NCBI RefSeq assembly: GCF_003026365.1
Contig: NZ_PYOM01000016.1
Location: 60,250-124,249, forward strand
Source: Photobacterium angustum
Lineage (GTDB): Bacteria; Pseudomonadota; Gammaproteobacteria; Enterobacterales; Vibrionaceae
Reading direction: 5' to 3'
Length of the DNA stretch: 64,000 bases
Shown here piece after piece: positions 20,801-28,902 of this stretch (position 1 is its first letter; each line of letters begins with the position of its first letter). A program made the translations under genes and the position numbers. The notes below the pieces were generated by a model. The model was not told the origin of the DNA. It was given only the letters and a program-made list of their open reading frames with translations, and did no database searches.

Positions 20801-21653
20801 CTAACTGCTGCTCACTTTCACCAATACGTTGAGTCAGTTTTTCAGCATTCACCAACACATCTTGATGCTGTTTTAGTTGCTCTAACTTTTGTTGCTGACT
20901 ATTAACTTGTTCACGAGCACTGACCAATTGAGTATTTAATGCTTCGCGCTCTTCGTCTGTTAACAGTGCAATATCACCTAACTTACCTTGAAGTTGCGTC
21001 AGTTTTAGCTTTTCATCTTTGGCACGTTCATGAGCTGCAATAGATAATCGACCGTAGATTTCACCGCCCGTCATACGCTCTAACAGTGCTGCACGTTCAT
21101 CAGCTCCTGCTTTTAAAAATGCCGCGAATTCGCCTTGTGGCAACATCACAGCACGACGAAACTGATCGAAGCTCAAGCCGATCAGCTTTTCAATTTCCGC
21201 TTGTAGTTCTTGTTTTTTACCCGCGAAACGCTGCCCTGTTTCAATGTTTTCTAACCATTGTTCAGCGGCTTGAATTTTGCCTTCTGCACGACCACGCGCA
21301 CGACGAACATGCCAATGCGAACGCCAATGTGAGCCATCATTGGCAATAAAATCGACTTCGGCAAAACCTTCACCTTTACCGCGCGATAAAATACTACGCA
21401 CATCATTGGCTTTGATGCGGTTATCTTCATCATCACGACCGATTTCAGCATCGTTCTTTTTGTTTGATTGCAAACGCGGAATACGATCAAACAACGCCAA
21501 ACAAATCGCATCGAGCAAGGTTGATTTACCTGCCCCTGTTTTACCTGTGATCGCAAACAAGCCAGCGTCGCCTAATCTGCCACCCGCAAAATCAATCTCA
21601 AATTTGGTTTGTAAACTCGCTAAATTTTCACCACGAAGCGCAAGGATTTTCAT
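17856..21653 (-). CDS. sbcC: nuclease SbcCD subunit C
   Basis: Rad50-like ATPase of the SbcCD nuclease, which cleaves hairpins and processes DNA ends. The N-terminal Walker A is TGKTGAGKSTLLDAICLALF (about 35-54). Two long coiled-coil arms, very rich in Gln and Leu, surround a zinc hook CPLC (in EGEACPLCGSENHP). The C-terminal signature is SLSGGESFLVSLSLALALA and Walker B is LFIDEGFGTLD. The length of 1265 residues exceeds E. coli SbcC (1048); the surplus is in the arms. It starts 14 bp after sbcD. Confidence 0.96.
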   Translation of the reverse strand: MKILALRGENLASLQTKFEIDFAGGRLGDAGLFAITGKTGAGKSTLLDAICLALFDRIPRLQSNKKNDAEIGRDDEDNRIKANDVRSILSRGKGEGFAEVDFIANDGSHWRSHWHVRRARGRAEGKIQAAEQWLENIETGQRFAGKKQELQAEIEKLIGLSFDQFRRAVMLPQGEFAAFLKAGADERAALLERMTGGEIYGRLSIAAHERAKDEKLKLTQLQGKLGDIALLTDEEREALNTQLVSAREQVNSQQQKLEQLKQHQDVLVNAEKLTQRIGESEQQLVQAKQDQQLAAPRYLQLTKYEQALPARGDFTLLTQAQQQVLKWQQSLQSATAELTAKQQQQGQLQTHVEQSQQQLAQKQQLLTDLEPKLKQAASIEQKRDALQQQSAELQQQFIGLNKDLTTQREQLVSKQQQQQAAQLQQQQVTAALAQTQGVKALAEQQNAIKDNISQYQQAQSQTAQLQTEIKQRETTLTSVAQQQIQLDKQLSALDQQKLQLTQRTAGHDLTALEQLQDQERQHYAAYQQLSSKLKESLFGLDKWHGLLQQRDKSQLQQQGLVTNIASSEQRLAALAPEVLQLGAQHKEVELQLNQSRAVMSLNDYREQLVEGEACPLCGSENHPYQQHNPQVESIISQQQQRLQQLAQQLQDTNAEQRQLTQSITQDKQRQTELEQDIAGLNNNIQGLVNQQQCHWTDLMAVELDAITLVEITLSTDSDLAQLSHYQAHWSQAVDDAKSQMQQIKVQGEQRKVLIEEVKQQQLQLQQLTKQEADLKEQCYLLTQQQTQAQEQLNAFTAQSNNVQNVIAERQQALMTIYGNDAWINALAQQGKAGFIADLERQVQQYQTNIEQQLLLEKQLTELAPVLATLTNSVQHGEQQADELTAKVARLAQEQQVCWQQRIELIGDQPLDTIERSAKADVDAQQQQCQQRQTQLNQLAEVIAAELTKHQNATQQLAEYETAQQNLQQVWQAWLEKLALTEAELTALLSHDEAWLQQERSELKQLEQAVSQGETIVKERQQAQVDYQPTVELAKQWFSAHDISDDALTQQQLFSQWQTEKSQLDDQVFQLRQRLDLGEQAEKQAGDLRSALTTQQTQTELWMEMSDLIGSATGNKFRTLAQGLTLQQLVINANHHLQDLAPRYALQPVPGSPLALQVIDHDMGDEVRSVESLSGGESFLVSLSLALALASLAADTRQLGSLFIDEGFGTLDPDSLEMALACLDALQADGRQIGVISHVGTLVERIGVQVAVEAQGGGRSNIAIKD

Positions 21654-21667
21654 TGTTATTATCTCTC

Positions 21668-22900
21668 TTATTCTTGTTCTTCAACTTGAGTTAATAGGGT
21701 TTCAAACGCTTCAGCCATTGCTTCGGTTGGCTCACCATCGAATTTCTTATTCCAACTTAATGCGAACACTTGTTGCGGCGACACCTCTGATAATCGACGG
21801 TGTTGCAAGCTATCTTGTTGCTCACAGTGGCTGTAATGGGGCGTAATTTTGGCAAGACGAACGGATTTGCCTTCTAATGCTTGCAGCACTTTTTCACGCA
21901 ATAAGGCTTGTGGTTTATCAAGCAACACATGCACTTCTAAAAAGGGTTGTTGCTCACGTGGCAATTCATCGTCAGGTAAGGCTTTTAATGCAGCTAACAC
22001 TTCATCTAGCGGTGTGGGTTTGGTTGGCACTTTAAGCATATCGACACAACGAGGAATAATTATCTCTTCAATCGCTTTAACGTTACTGCCATCAAATTCT
22101 ACCGCTAGAATTTGATGAGGATAATTACGCTCTGACATCGATAGTGGAATCGGCGAACCGCTATAACGAACATGCTCTTTCTTCGCCACTTTTTGGGCTA
22201 GATGCAAATGTCCAAGCGCGACATAACTCATATCATCAGCAAAAATTGAGGCTGGTAACGCATGTTGATTACCGCCAAGTACACGGCGTTCTGACATTTC
22301 AGATAATTGCCCTGATGCCATATACGCATGTCCCATGCCGATCATCGCTTGTTCTGGCGCAAGCAATTCACGGGCGGCTTGGGTCATATCGCTATATAGC
22401 ACTTCTACCCCTTTAATTAAGCGGTCTTCGTTTTCATCAAGATGATCGGTACGTAAATCGGCACTGCGCAAAAACGGCACAGCGAGTACATACGCGGCAG
22501 TTTGTTTATCTTTATTAGTGATAGGCACCAGCATACGCTTAACATCTAAGGTACCATCTTCTAAACGATGGATACCGCCAACCATATGCAAATCAAAGGC
22601 TTTTAATAGTTCATGAGGCGCATCAAGCTTACTTGGTGAATCATGGTTACCGCCAATCATCACTACATCTAAATTCGGTAGGGCTTTCGACACTTTTGCC
22701 AAAAAGCGATATAACATGCGCCATGCGCTAGCGGGTGGGTTGGCAGTATCGAAAATATCGCCAGCGACTAACAAGGCATCCGCTTGCTGGGCTTCAAGTT
22801 CATCGGCTAGCCAATCTAAGAACGCTTGATGTTCATAGTCGCGGTTATAACCGTGGAGTTGATGCCCTAAGTGCCAGTCAGAGGTATGGATAATTTTCAT
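21668..22900 (-). CDS. sbcD: nuclease SbcCD subunit D
   Basis: Mre11-like, Mn-dependent phosphodiesterase that supplies the nuclease activity of SbcCD. In 410 residues the metal-binding motifs are HTSDWHLGHQL (D8, H10), LLVAGDIFDTANPP, MIGGNHDSPSKL, GMGHAYM and VALGHLHLAQ. ATG 22900 opens the sbcDC operon on the minus strand. Confidence 0.97.
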   Translation of the reverse strand: MKIIHTSDWHLGHQLHGYNRDYEHQAFLDWLADELEAQQADALLVAGDIFDTANPPASAWRMLYRFLAKVSKALPNLDVVMIGGNHDSPSKLDAPHELLKAFDLHMVGGIHRLEDGTLDVKRMLVPITNKDKQTAAYVLAVPFLRSADLRTDHLDENEDRLIKGVEVLYSDMTQAARELLAPEQAMIGMGHAYMASGQLSEMSERRVLGGNQHALPASIFADDMSYVALGHLHLAQKVAKKEHVRYSGSPIPLSMSERNYPHQILAVEFDGSNVKAIEEIIIPRCVDMLKVPTKPTPLDEVLAALKALPDDELPREQQPFLEVHVLLDKPQALLREKVLQALEGKSVRLAKITPHYSHCEQQDSLQHRRLSEVSPQQVFALSWNKKFDGEPTEAMAEAFETLLTQVEEQE

Positions 22901-23069
22901 AATATAATGCGCAACCTAGCCAGAAATAATCTGCTGATTGTACCGTGAGATCTCCCAAACCACATCTGCTATTTCACTGCCTTACTCTGCTATCACGGAA
23001 TTTTATTTTTGATAAATAAGTCAGGGAGTTAGTTTGGGGAAACAAGGTATGTTTTTAGGTGAGTAAAAT

Positions 23070-23098
23070 GAAAAAGACCGCTATGAAGCGATCTTTTA
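23070..23098 (-). terminator. terminator after the small HEPN-like gene
   Basis: An 11-nt arm AAAAGACCGCT pairs with AGCGATCTTTT (one mismatch) across a 4-nt loop. On the minus strand it ends in TTTTTC. Confidence 0.75.
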
Positions 23099-23132
23099 AA
23101 TGTGTATTTAACAATAACTCTATTTATGCGTA

Positions 23133-23585
23133 CTAACTAATATCACTTTGTTGCGCAGTTTCTTTAATACGCTCACTGTTATTTAATGTCCACTGATGAA
23201 AACGATTAATTAAACTGCTTTCTTCATCAGTTATATTCACATAGTTAATGACGGCTCTAGATAACATCATGAAAGCTTGCCCTTCCCAATAGACATTTAT
23301 TTGTTCTCTATCTGGAACATTGAAGTGTTTAAGTTCATTTTTCACAAAATTAAGATGATCATTTCTTATCTTTGAATCGTTATCTTCTACGTCAAAGCAT
23401 TCTCTAATTTTATAAGGCGCATCATCACTGAATGATTTTTTACCATTATGTGTTAGATATTTACCAAATATTTCCTCTGCAGCACCAGCAAGAGTAATGC
23501 AGCAAATATAGTCTTTTTCATTCAAAAAAAGCTCTATTGCTCTATCTAACTGTACTACAGCGATCTCTAATTTCTTCATGAACAT
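23133..23585 (-). CDS. small protein of unknown function, possibly HEPN-like
   Basis: 150-residue, soluble, mostly helical protein with no signal peptide. I do not recognise a characterised family. The stretch ITLAGAAEEIFGKYL (about 30-44) recalls uncharacterised proteobacterial proteins. KNELKH (82-87) resembles the RNxxxH core of HEPN ribonuclease-type domains, with Lys in place of Arg. No nucleotidyltransferase (MNT) partner lies beside it, and it stands alone with its own terminator. ATG 23579 (third codon) fits the weak GGA upstream equally well. The HEPN idea is inference. Confidence 0.6.
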   Translation of the reverse strand: MFMKKLEIAVVQLDRAIELFLNEKDYICCITLAGAAEEIFGKYLTHNGKKSFSDDAPYKIRECFDVEDNDSKIRNDHLNFVKNELKHFNVPDREQINVYWEGQAFMMLSRAVINYVNITDEESSLINRFHQWTLNNSERIKETAQQSDIS

Positions 23586-24009
23586 TATTCCATATTAATA
23601 AATAGATTTGCTCTTAATAGCCCTATTTAACAATAAACATCTTTTATGCACTATATAATCTGTGTTCACATAAAAAATGAGTTAAAGCCGTCCTTCTCCA
23701 AGCAAAAATCACCGTTTCTCGTTTCAATAGCCACGCAATATAAGTAAAAATGTTATCAAACAGCATAATTGCTCTGTTTCAGCACTTCTGTATTTTATTA
23801 TTCAACAATGTAACTCACTTCATTTTCCATAAATTCAATAACCTATACCCCATCCCGATCCTAATTCATACCATCAATACACATTGTTACCATTGAGTAA
23901 TAATTAATTACCAAATCACGCAATTGTTTTACTTATTGAAAGAATTAATATAGCCACATCGAAACGCAAAAAGCGTTCACAAAAATTCAAACAAAAGGTT
24001 TTATTACTC
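23586..24009. other. AT-rich intergenic region
   Basis: About 420 bp between two divergent small genes. I see no convincing open frame, RNA structure or strong operator. It should contain both promoters. Confidence 0.4.
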
Positions 24010-24252
24010 ATGAAAACAGTTATTAAAGCAACCATCGCAGCCGCTATTATCGCAACATCTTTTACTGCTGCAGCAAAAGACGGTAACTTTACTGGCAACA
24101 TTAACTTTAATAAATCAACAACTAATGCAGTTAATGTTGGTCACTACCAAAAACAAAGTACCGCAGAGCGTTCTCACTCTGGCTTAGTATTTTCACAGCA
24201 CACAGCTGCATTAAACTTTTCTGAAAAGCTACTTTCAGCAGCAGATAAGTAA
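24010..24252 (+). CDS. small exported protein of unknown function
   Basis: 80 residues. The N-terminus MKTVIKATIAAAIIATSFTA is a clear signal peptide, with likely cleavage after TAAA (about residue 22). The mature part of about 58 residues is polar, rich in Asn, Ser, Thr and His, and has no cysteine or lipobox. No known domain is recognised. The gene is monocistronic-looking, 170 bp before an EutQ-like cupin gene on the same strand. Confidence 0.65.
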   Translation: MKTVIKATIAAAIIATSFTAAAKDGNFTGNINFNKSTTNAVNVGHYQKQSTAERSHSGLVFSQHTAALNFSEKLLSAADK

Positions 24253-24421
24253 GCATTAGCCATAACGAACGCTAGTCATTTTTTATTATTACCGTTTAAC
24301 TATTTTTCTTTATATTTTTCATTAATTACTAATAAAAAAGTAATTATTTTGCTTCTTGTTACGCCCTACAAATGGCTGAATACACTACTTCAGTCTTATT
24401 ATAAAAAATAAGGTCAATCCA

Positions 24422-24814
24422 ATGACAACATTAACAGAAAAGCCAGGCATCACTCTGATCAAATCAGGTACTTTTAAGCTAAATGATTTAAGCAAACTGT
24501 TAGAAGTTGAAGGCTTAAAAAGTGATATGGCTGAAGTTGCTGTAACCAACAACAGCGCACCATTGACGATTGGTCATTTCACTATGTCTCCAGGCGTAGA
24601 GTTTGAATACTTCTACGATTCAGTAGAATACAAAGTGGTTACTAAAGGTAAGATCGTAATGCGTGATACCGACGGCAACAAATACGTTGCTGAAGTGGGC
24701 GACGTTATTCTGTTCTCACCTGACGTTACTGTTATCTTCGATGCAGAAAGTGACGGCGAAGCAATCTACACAGCACACCGCCAAGCTGCAGCAGATTTCG
24801 CACCTGCTAAATAA
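24422..24814 (+). CDS. EutQ-like cupin protein
   Basis: 130-residue single cupin. The region GVEFEYFYDSVEYKVVTKGK (about 58-77) and YVAEVGDVILFSPDVTVIF (about 89-107) form the two halves of the barrel, like the cupin of ethanolamine-utilisation protein EutQ. The usual metal-binding His pattern is not evident, so a catalytic metal is doubtful. No other eut genes are near, so an ethanolamine role is not supported. AAGG lies before ATG 24422 and a good terminator follows. Confidence 0.75.
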   Translation: MTTLTEKPGITLIKSGTFKLNDLSKLLEVEGLKSDMAEVAVTNNSAPLTIGHFTMSPGVEFEYFYDSVEYKVVTKGKIVMRDTDGNKYVAEVGDVILFSPDVTVIFDAESDGEAIYTAHRQAAADFAPAK

Positions 24815-24839
24815 TTTCATTGCCAAATGAATCCTCTAA

Positions 24840-24866
24840 AGCCTTGAGTTTTGCTCAAGGCTTTTT
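24840..24866 (+). terminator. terminator after the cupin gene
   Basis: A perfect 9-bp stem AGCCTTGAG / CTCAAGGCT with a 5-nt loop is followed by TTTT. Confidence 0.9.
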
Positions 24867-25042
24867 GCGACTTAAGTATTTAATTCTATTATAGAATCCT
24901 TACCCCCTAAGGATTGCAAAAAATAAATATCCACAAGATCATAAGATCCCACCTAGACTCTATAGTAATTTTTAAACTTATCATTTCGCCTTTCAATAAA
25001 GTGCTCTTTCATGATCGGCTAATAACTTTTTATTTTTGTTAA

Positions 25043-25418
25043 CAGGTTGACGGTGATTGCGCTGCCATTCCACAACTCGATGGCAGTTTTGTTCCCCCAA
25101 AAGCACAGGCGGCGAATCGCGCGGCTGAGCATTTAGCCAAAAGTTTAGGTGTTTTTTTGTATGGTAAACCGTTCACTGACTTTATCTTTAAAGATCGCGG
25201 AATGGTGGTTGCGGTTAGCCATTACTTTGCAGTTGGCTCTTTTTCTCCCAGCTCTGAAATGGAAAGCCAAAAGCCAATTTGTATTACATGGGCTACTTAT
25301 TCACCACATCTACGATACGATTTTCCGTTTACACCAAAGAACCATCTGTAACATGTTTACGGTTTCTCAGTTAATGGTTGCTAAACGTATGAAAGCGCTT
25401 TTAAAACCTAAAATATAA
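25043..25418 (+). pseudogene. decayed type II NADH dehydrogenase (ndh) fragment
   Basis: From 25043 one frame reads DGDCAAIPQLDGSFVPPKAQ, then AANRAAEHLAK, YGKPFTDFIFKDRGMVVA and VSHYFAVGSF. This matches the FAD-binding and C-terminal part of type II NADH dehydrogenases (pattern GDCA-PQ-DGS-VPP-AQAA and F-Y-DRG). Similarity starts right after an in-frame TAA at 25040. Around 25240 it shifts to another frame, whose last part (QFVLHGLLIHHIYDTIFRLH, then AKRMKALLKPKI) looks like the family C-terminus. The N-terminal two thirds are missing and a frameshift is present, so it is a remnant. Confidence 0.8.
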
Positions 25419-25571
25419 CGGCTTTATTGTGAGAGCATAAATTTAATTTTACTCACAGTTTAGTAAGTTATTACACAATCTTAAGCTTCAATCACAAACG
25501 CCTCTTAGTAATTTTTAGCGGTTAGGTTAATATGTGCCCCCAACTGTTTAACCCTAGGAAGTGTGACTGCC

Positions 25572-26486
25572 ATGATGTGGTTTAAGAATTTACTAACCTA
25601 CCGCTTTACGCGTGAAATTGATTTAAATGCAGACCAACTGGAAAAACAGCTGGAAGAGTTTCGCTTCACGCCTTGTGGTAGCCAAGATATCCAAAAATTT
25701 GGCTGGGCACACGCATTAGGCAAGCATGGTGATATGTTCACCCATGTTTCTGGCGACAATATTTTAATTTGTGCGCGTAAAGAAGAAAAAATGCTGCCTG
25801 CTTCTGTGATCAAAGAATCACTGAATAACAAAGTTGAGATGCAGGAAAAAGATCTTGGTCGTAAGTTGAAAAAGACTGAGAAAGATACGCTTAAAGATGA
25901 AATCGTGATGGATTTACTGCCTCGCGCTTTCAGTCGTCAATCGCAAACTTTCGCTCTGATCATGCCAAAGCTTGGCTATATTGTGGTTGATGCAGGCAGC
26001 TTTAAAAAAGCAGAAGATATGCTGGCGCTACTACGTAAGTCTATCGGTAGCCTACCTGTTGTGCCTGTTGTACCTGAAAAACCATTAGCGCTAACCATGA
26101 CAGAATGGGTGCGTAGCAATCAAGCGCCTCATGGTTTTACTATCGGTGAAGAAGCGGAATTTAAAGCGGTTGAAGAAGATGGCGGTGTGATCCGTTGTAA
26201 GCAACAAGATTTAAACTGCGACGAAATTCTTGCACATATAGAAGCAAACAAAGTGGTAACGAAACTGGCTTTAAACTGGCAAGACCGTGTCGACTTTGTA
26301 CTTGCTGATGATTTAACCGTGAAGCGTTTGAAGTTCTCTGATGAAATCAAAGATCAAAACGAAGATATCGACCGTGAAGATATGGCGCAACGCATTGATG
26401 CAGACTTATCACTGATGGGTGGTGAATTCTCTGCGTTCTTACCAAACCTATTTGAAGTGGTTGGTGGTTTAGAAAATAAAGGCTAA
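25572..26486 (+). CDS. rdgC: recombination-associated protein RdgC
   Basis: Ring-forming, non-specific DNA-binding protein that modulates RecA-dependent recombination. The start is ATG 25572 ([12 protein letters not shown]), 10 nt after AGGAAG, giving 304 residues, the usual length. Family blocks are [38 protein letters not shown] and [10 protein letters not shown]. It lies immediately after the ndh remnant, is monocistronic, and is followed by a terminator. Confidence 0.96.
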   Translation: MMWFKNLLTYRFTREIDLNADQLEKQLEEFRFTPCGSQDIQKFGWAHALGKHGDMFTHVSGDNILICARKEEKMLPASVIKESLNNKVEMQEKDLGRKLKKTEKDTLKDEIVMDLLPRAFSRQSQTFALIMPKLGYIVVDAGSFKKAEDMLALLRKSIGSLPVVPVVPEKPLALTMTEWVRSNQAPHGFTIGEEAEFKAVEEDGGVIRCKQQDLNCDEILAHIEANKVVTKLALNWQDRVDFVLADDLTVKRLKFSDEIKDQNEDIDREDMAQRIDADLSLMGGEFSAFLPNLFEVVGGLENKG

Positions 26487-26522
26487 TCCCTTTTATTAGA
26501 ACAACATCGAATACATAAAATA

Positions 26523-26569
26523 AAAGCCGTGATGCTCTGTTGTTTTACAACCAAGCGCCACGGCTTTTT
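26523..26569 (+). terminator. terminator after rdgC
   Basis: Arms AAAGCCGTG (26523-26531) and CACGGCTTT (26559-26567) enclose a 27-nt loop, with TTTTT at the 3' side. It sits between convergent genes. Confidence 0.75.
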
Positions 26570-26586
26570 ATTGATCAGCGGATTGA

Positions 26587-28104
26587 TTACATGCTCATTC
26601 CCATGCCTGCATTGGCTTTTTTACCTAAACGGTAATACCAAATAGAAAGCGGAATAAAGATCAGATTCATCACTGTGGTCATGTTCATACCAAAACCAGA
26701 TTGGTTTAACGTACGTAAGGTTTGATCGGTTGTGACCCAACCGAAGCCATTGAAGATCGCATCAACACATAACCCTGTAAATAAAATCGCCATGAACAGT
26801 AAACCCACCATCCATTTTGTTGGGCGTTTACCGTAATATTTTTGATAAACACGCATCATTGGAATAGTTAATACATCGGAAAGAATAAAGCCAATCACCC
26901 CACCAAATGAAATACCACCATGCCATAGTGCTGCTGCCAAAATTAAGTTACCCACCGAGCAAACATAAGCAATCATCGCGACAAAAATACCGATGATGAC
27001 ATCCAGCAACGAGTGTAACCAAGCGGGTAACCCTGCATCGTTACTGATAAATAAGGCGCGCCAACCTTCTTGAGGCACTAAGGCAATTAAGATTGATGAT
27101 ACAACAACACCAATTAAGATCTCTTTGCCTATCATCGCCAAATCCATTTGGAAAAAGCTGGCAGATTTGGTTATTTTTGCCATTACGCCAGTGTCATTTT
27201 TTGATGGCATAGCCATGTTAGACATATCCATACCGCAATCACTGCTGTCATGTTTCATGTTAGACATGTCCATGCCGCAATCACTGCTGTCATGCTTCAT
27301 GTTAGACATATCCATGCCGCAATCACTGCTGTCATGCTTCATGTTAGACATATCCATGCCGCAGTCACTGCTCTCATGCTTCATCTTCGACATGTCCATG
27401 CCGCAATCACTGCTATCATGTTTCATGTTAGACATGTCCATGCCGCAGTCACTGGTGTCATGCTTCATGTTAGACATGTCCATGCCGCAGTCACTGGTGT
27501 CATGCTTCATGTTAGACATGTCCATGCCGCAGTCACTGGTGTCATGCTTCATGTTAGACATGTCCATGCCGCAGTCACTGGTGTCATGCTTCATGTTAGA
27601 CATGTCCATACCACAACTGGCTTTTTGTTGCGGCACGGCATTGGCTATGTGCTGACGTAATTCTTGTTCAACATCTTTGGGATAAAAACGGCTAAACAAA
27701 AAGCCAACGGTGGCGATTAAGATCAAGCCACCAATGACCTCACCCCATAAGAATGTCCATCCCATTAGTGCCACCAGCACAATAAACATTTCCACTATCA
27801 AGTTAGTACTAGATACTAAAAATGCCATTGCATTGGCAATTGTCGCCTTTTTGGCTAACAAGGTATGAGACAAGGACGCGGCAGCATATGAACACGACGA
27901 TGACATCATGCCTAATAGCGTGGTAAAGCTAAGGCTTTTCACATCGGTTTTACCCAAGTGTTTCACCACAGTATCAACGGGTAATAAATTGCGAATAAAA
28001 GAAGAGAAGATTAAGCCGAACGCTAATGGCCAGAAGATTTGCCATGACATGTTAAAAAACACAGAAATGACATGGAAGATGATATTGCTATCCCCACTTT
28101 CCAT
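26587..28104 (-). CDS. permease (ArsP/YraQ-like) with Cys-Met-His tandem repeats
   Basis: 505-residue inner-membrane protein of the PF03773-like permease family (ArsP/UPF0718 type; family by sequence style). Both halves carry a Cys motif typical of the family: MMSSSCSYAAASLSHTLLAK (about 66-85) and AYVCSVGNLILAAAL in the second half. Between the halves, residues 164-289 are nine tandem 14-residue units of consensus CGMDMSNMKHDTSD plus a partial tenth, which replaces an ordinary loop. Cys, Met, His and Asp are soft-metal ligands, so a Cu(I), Ag or other heavy-metal transport role is likely but inferred. The C-terminus is also Met-rich (NAGMGMSM). Monocistronic. Confidence 0.85.
   Translation of the reverse strand: MESGDSNIIFHVISVFFNMSWQIFWPLAFGLIFSSFIRNLLPVDTVVKHLGKTDVKSLSFTTLLGMMSSSCSYAAASLSHTLLAKKATIANAMAFLVSSTNLIVEMFIVLVALMGWTFLWGEVIGGLILIATVGFLFSRFYPKDVEQELRQHIANAVPQQKASCGMDMSNMKHDTSDCGMDMSNMKHDTSDCGMDMSNMKHDTSDCGMDMSNMKHDTSDCGMDMSNMKHDSSDCGMDMSKMKHESSDCGMDMSNMKHDSSDCGMDMSNMKHDSSDCGMDMSNMKHDSSDCGMDMSNMAMPSKNDTGVMAKITKSASFFQMDLAMIGKEILIGVVVSSILIALVPQEGWRALFISNDAGLPAWLHSLLDVIIGIFVAMIAYVCSVGNLILAAALWHGGISFGGVIGFILSDVLTIPMMRVYQKYYGKRPTKWMVGLLFMAILFTGLCVDAIFNGFGWVTTDQTLRTLNQSGFGMNMTTVMNLIFIPLSIWYYRLGKKANAGMGMSM
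27214..27615 (-). repeat. 42-bp in-frame tandem repeat array (9 full + 1 partial)
   Basis: Nine 42-bp units (27238-27615) and a partial tenth (to 27214) encode 14-residue units. Four units at the 5' end of the gene (TSD type) look essentially identical at the DNA level, which points to recent expansion. The units towards the other end carry synonymous and a few amino-acid changes (SSD, KMKHESSD). The array invites slippage and copy-number variation. Confidence 0.97.
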
Positions 28105-28140
28105 GAAGACACCTTTATTGTTATTTATAAGAGAGATATC

Positions 28141-28162
28141 GGTTAAGCATAGTACGCTTACC
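28141..28162. promoter_or_regulatory. inverted repeat before the repeat-bearing permease
   Basis: TAAGC-N7-GCTTA (with a further imperfect GGT...CC extension) lies about 40 bp upstream of the permease start. It could be an operator for a metal-responsive or other regulator. No regulator gene is adjacent. Confidence 0.35.
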
Positions 28163-28239
28163 TAAAGCATTACATCGCTTTATCACTCAAACTAACTTTG
28201 CAAATGTGTCTTAGTAAAAACGCAATAATATCAAATAGT

Positions 28240-28833
28240 TTACGTGTTGTTAGGATAACAATGACAAGTTGTTAAATGATCGTTCACCATGCCTACGGCT
28301 TGCATAAAGGAATAACAGGTTATTGCCCCAATAAACTTAAACCCTTGCTTCTTTAGTACCTTACTCATGTACGTAGATTGCTCAGTTTGAGCTGGCATTT
28401 CAGTCATGGTTTGCCATTGATTAACAACCGTTTTGTATTCTACAAACTGCCAGAAAAAATCAGCTAATGGCGTTTGTTTGCGAATTTCAATCAACAAGGC
28501 AAGGTTATTTAAAGCGGCCGCTATTTTACCGCGATGTTTTATCACATCAAACTGCTGGCAAATATGCTCGACCAACACTTCTCGTGGTTGTGGCAATAAT
28601 TCTGCTTCAATTTTAGCTAAATCAAAATCAAGAAATGCAGCCCGATAAGCCGGGCGTTTTCGCAGCACGATTAACCAACTTAATCCACTTTGCATACTCT
28701 CTAAAATAAAACATTCGGCAAGGGCGTTATCATCACACGTTTTTTTGCCCCATTCGGTATCGTGATAATGCTGTAGCAGTGGATCGGTTGTTGCCCAGTC
28801 GCAGCAAGTAGATGGCGTACTCGGGGTTGTCAT
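28240..28833 (-). CDS. tag: DNA-3-methyladenine glycosylase I
   Basis: Base-excision enzyme that removes 3-methyladenine from alkylated DNA. It has 197 residues. Conserved blocks are CDWATTDPLLQHYHDTEWG near the N-terminus and FILESMQSGLSWLIVLRKRPAYRAAF. The C-terminal NDHLTTCHCY supplies His and Cys for the zinc site with the N-terminal Cys/His. Typical length and order; monocistronic. Confidence 0.95.
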   Translation of the reverse strand: MTTPSTPSTCCDWATTDPLLQHYHDTEWGKKTCDDNALAECFILESMQSGLSWLIVLRKRPAYRAAFLDFDLAKIEAELLPQPREVLVEHICQQFDVIKHRGKIAAALNNLALLIEIRKQTPLADFFWQFVEYKTVVNQWQTMTEMPAQTEQSTYMSKVLKKQGFKFIGAITCYSFMQAVGMVNDHLTTCHCYPNNT

Positions 28834-28902
28834 AATACTGTCCTTATAAAAAAATACGGGAGTATCACTACTCCCGTATTAGCTTCTACACATTATTTTA
28901 AT

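Noticed and set aside
18674..21846. Several plus-strand open frames across sbcC and sbcD
   Set aside because: They are antisense shadows of the Gln-rich coding sequence, without ribosome-binding sites or family likeness.
27214..27615. CRISPR array
   Set aside because: The units are directly adjacent 42-bp coding repeats without unique spacers, in frame with a permease gene.
27125..27660. Two plus-strand open frames (136 and 176 codons) across the repeat array
   Set aside because: They are antisense shadows of the 42-bp repeats; any stop-free unit repeated in tandem opens other frames.
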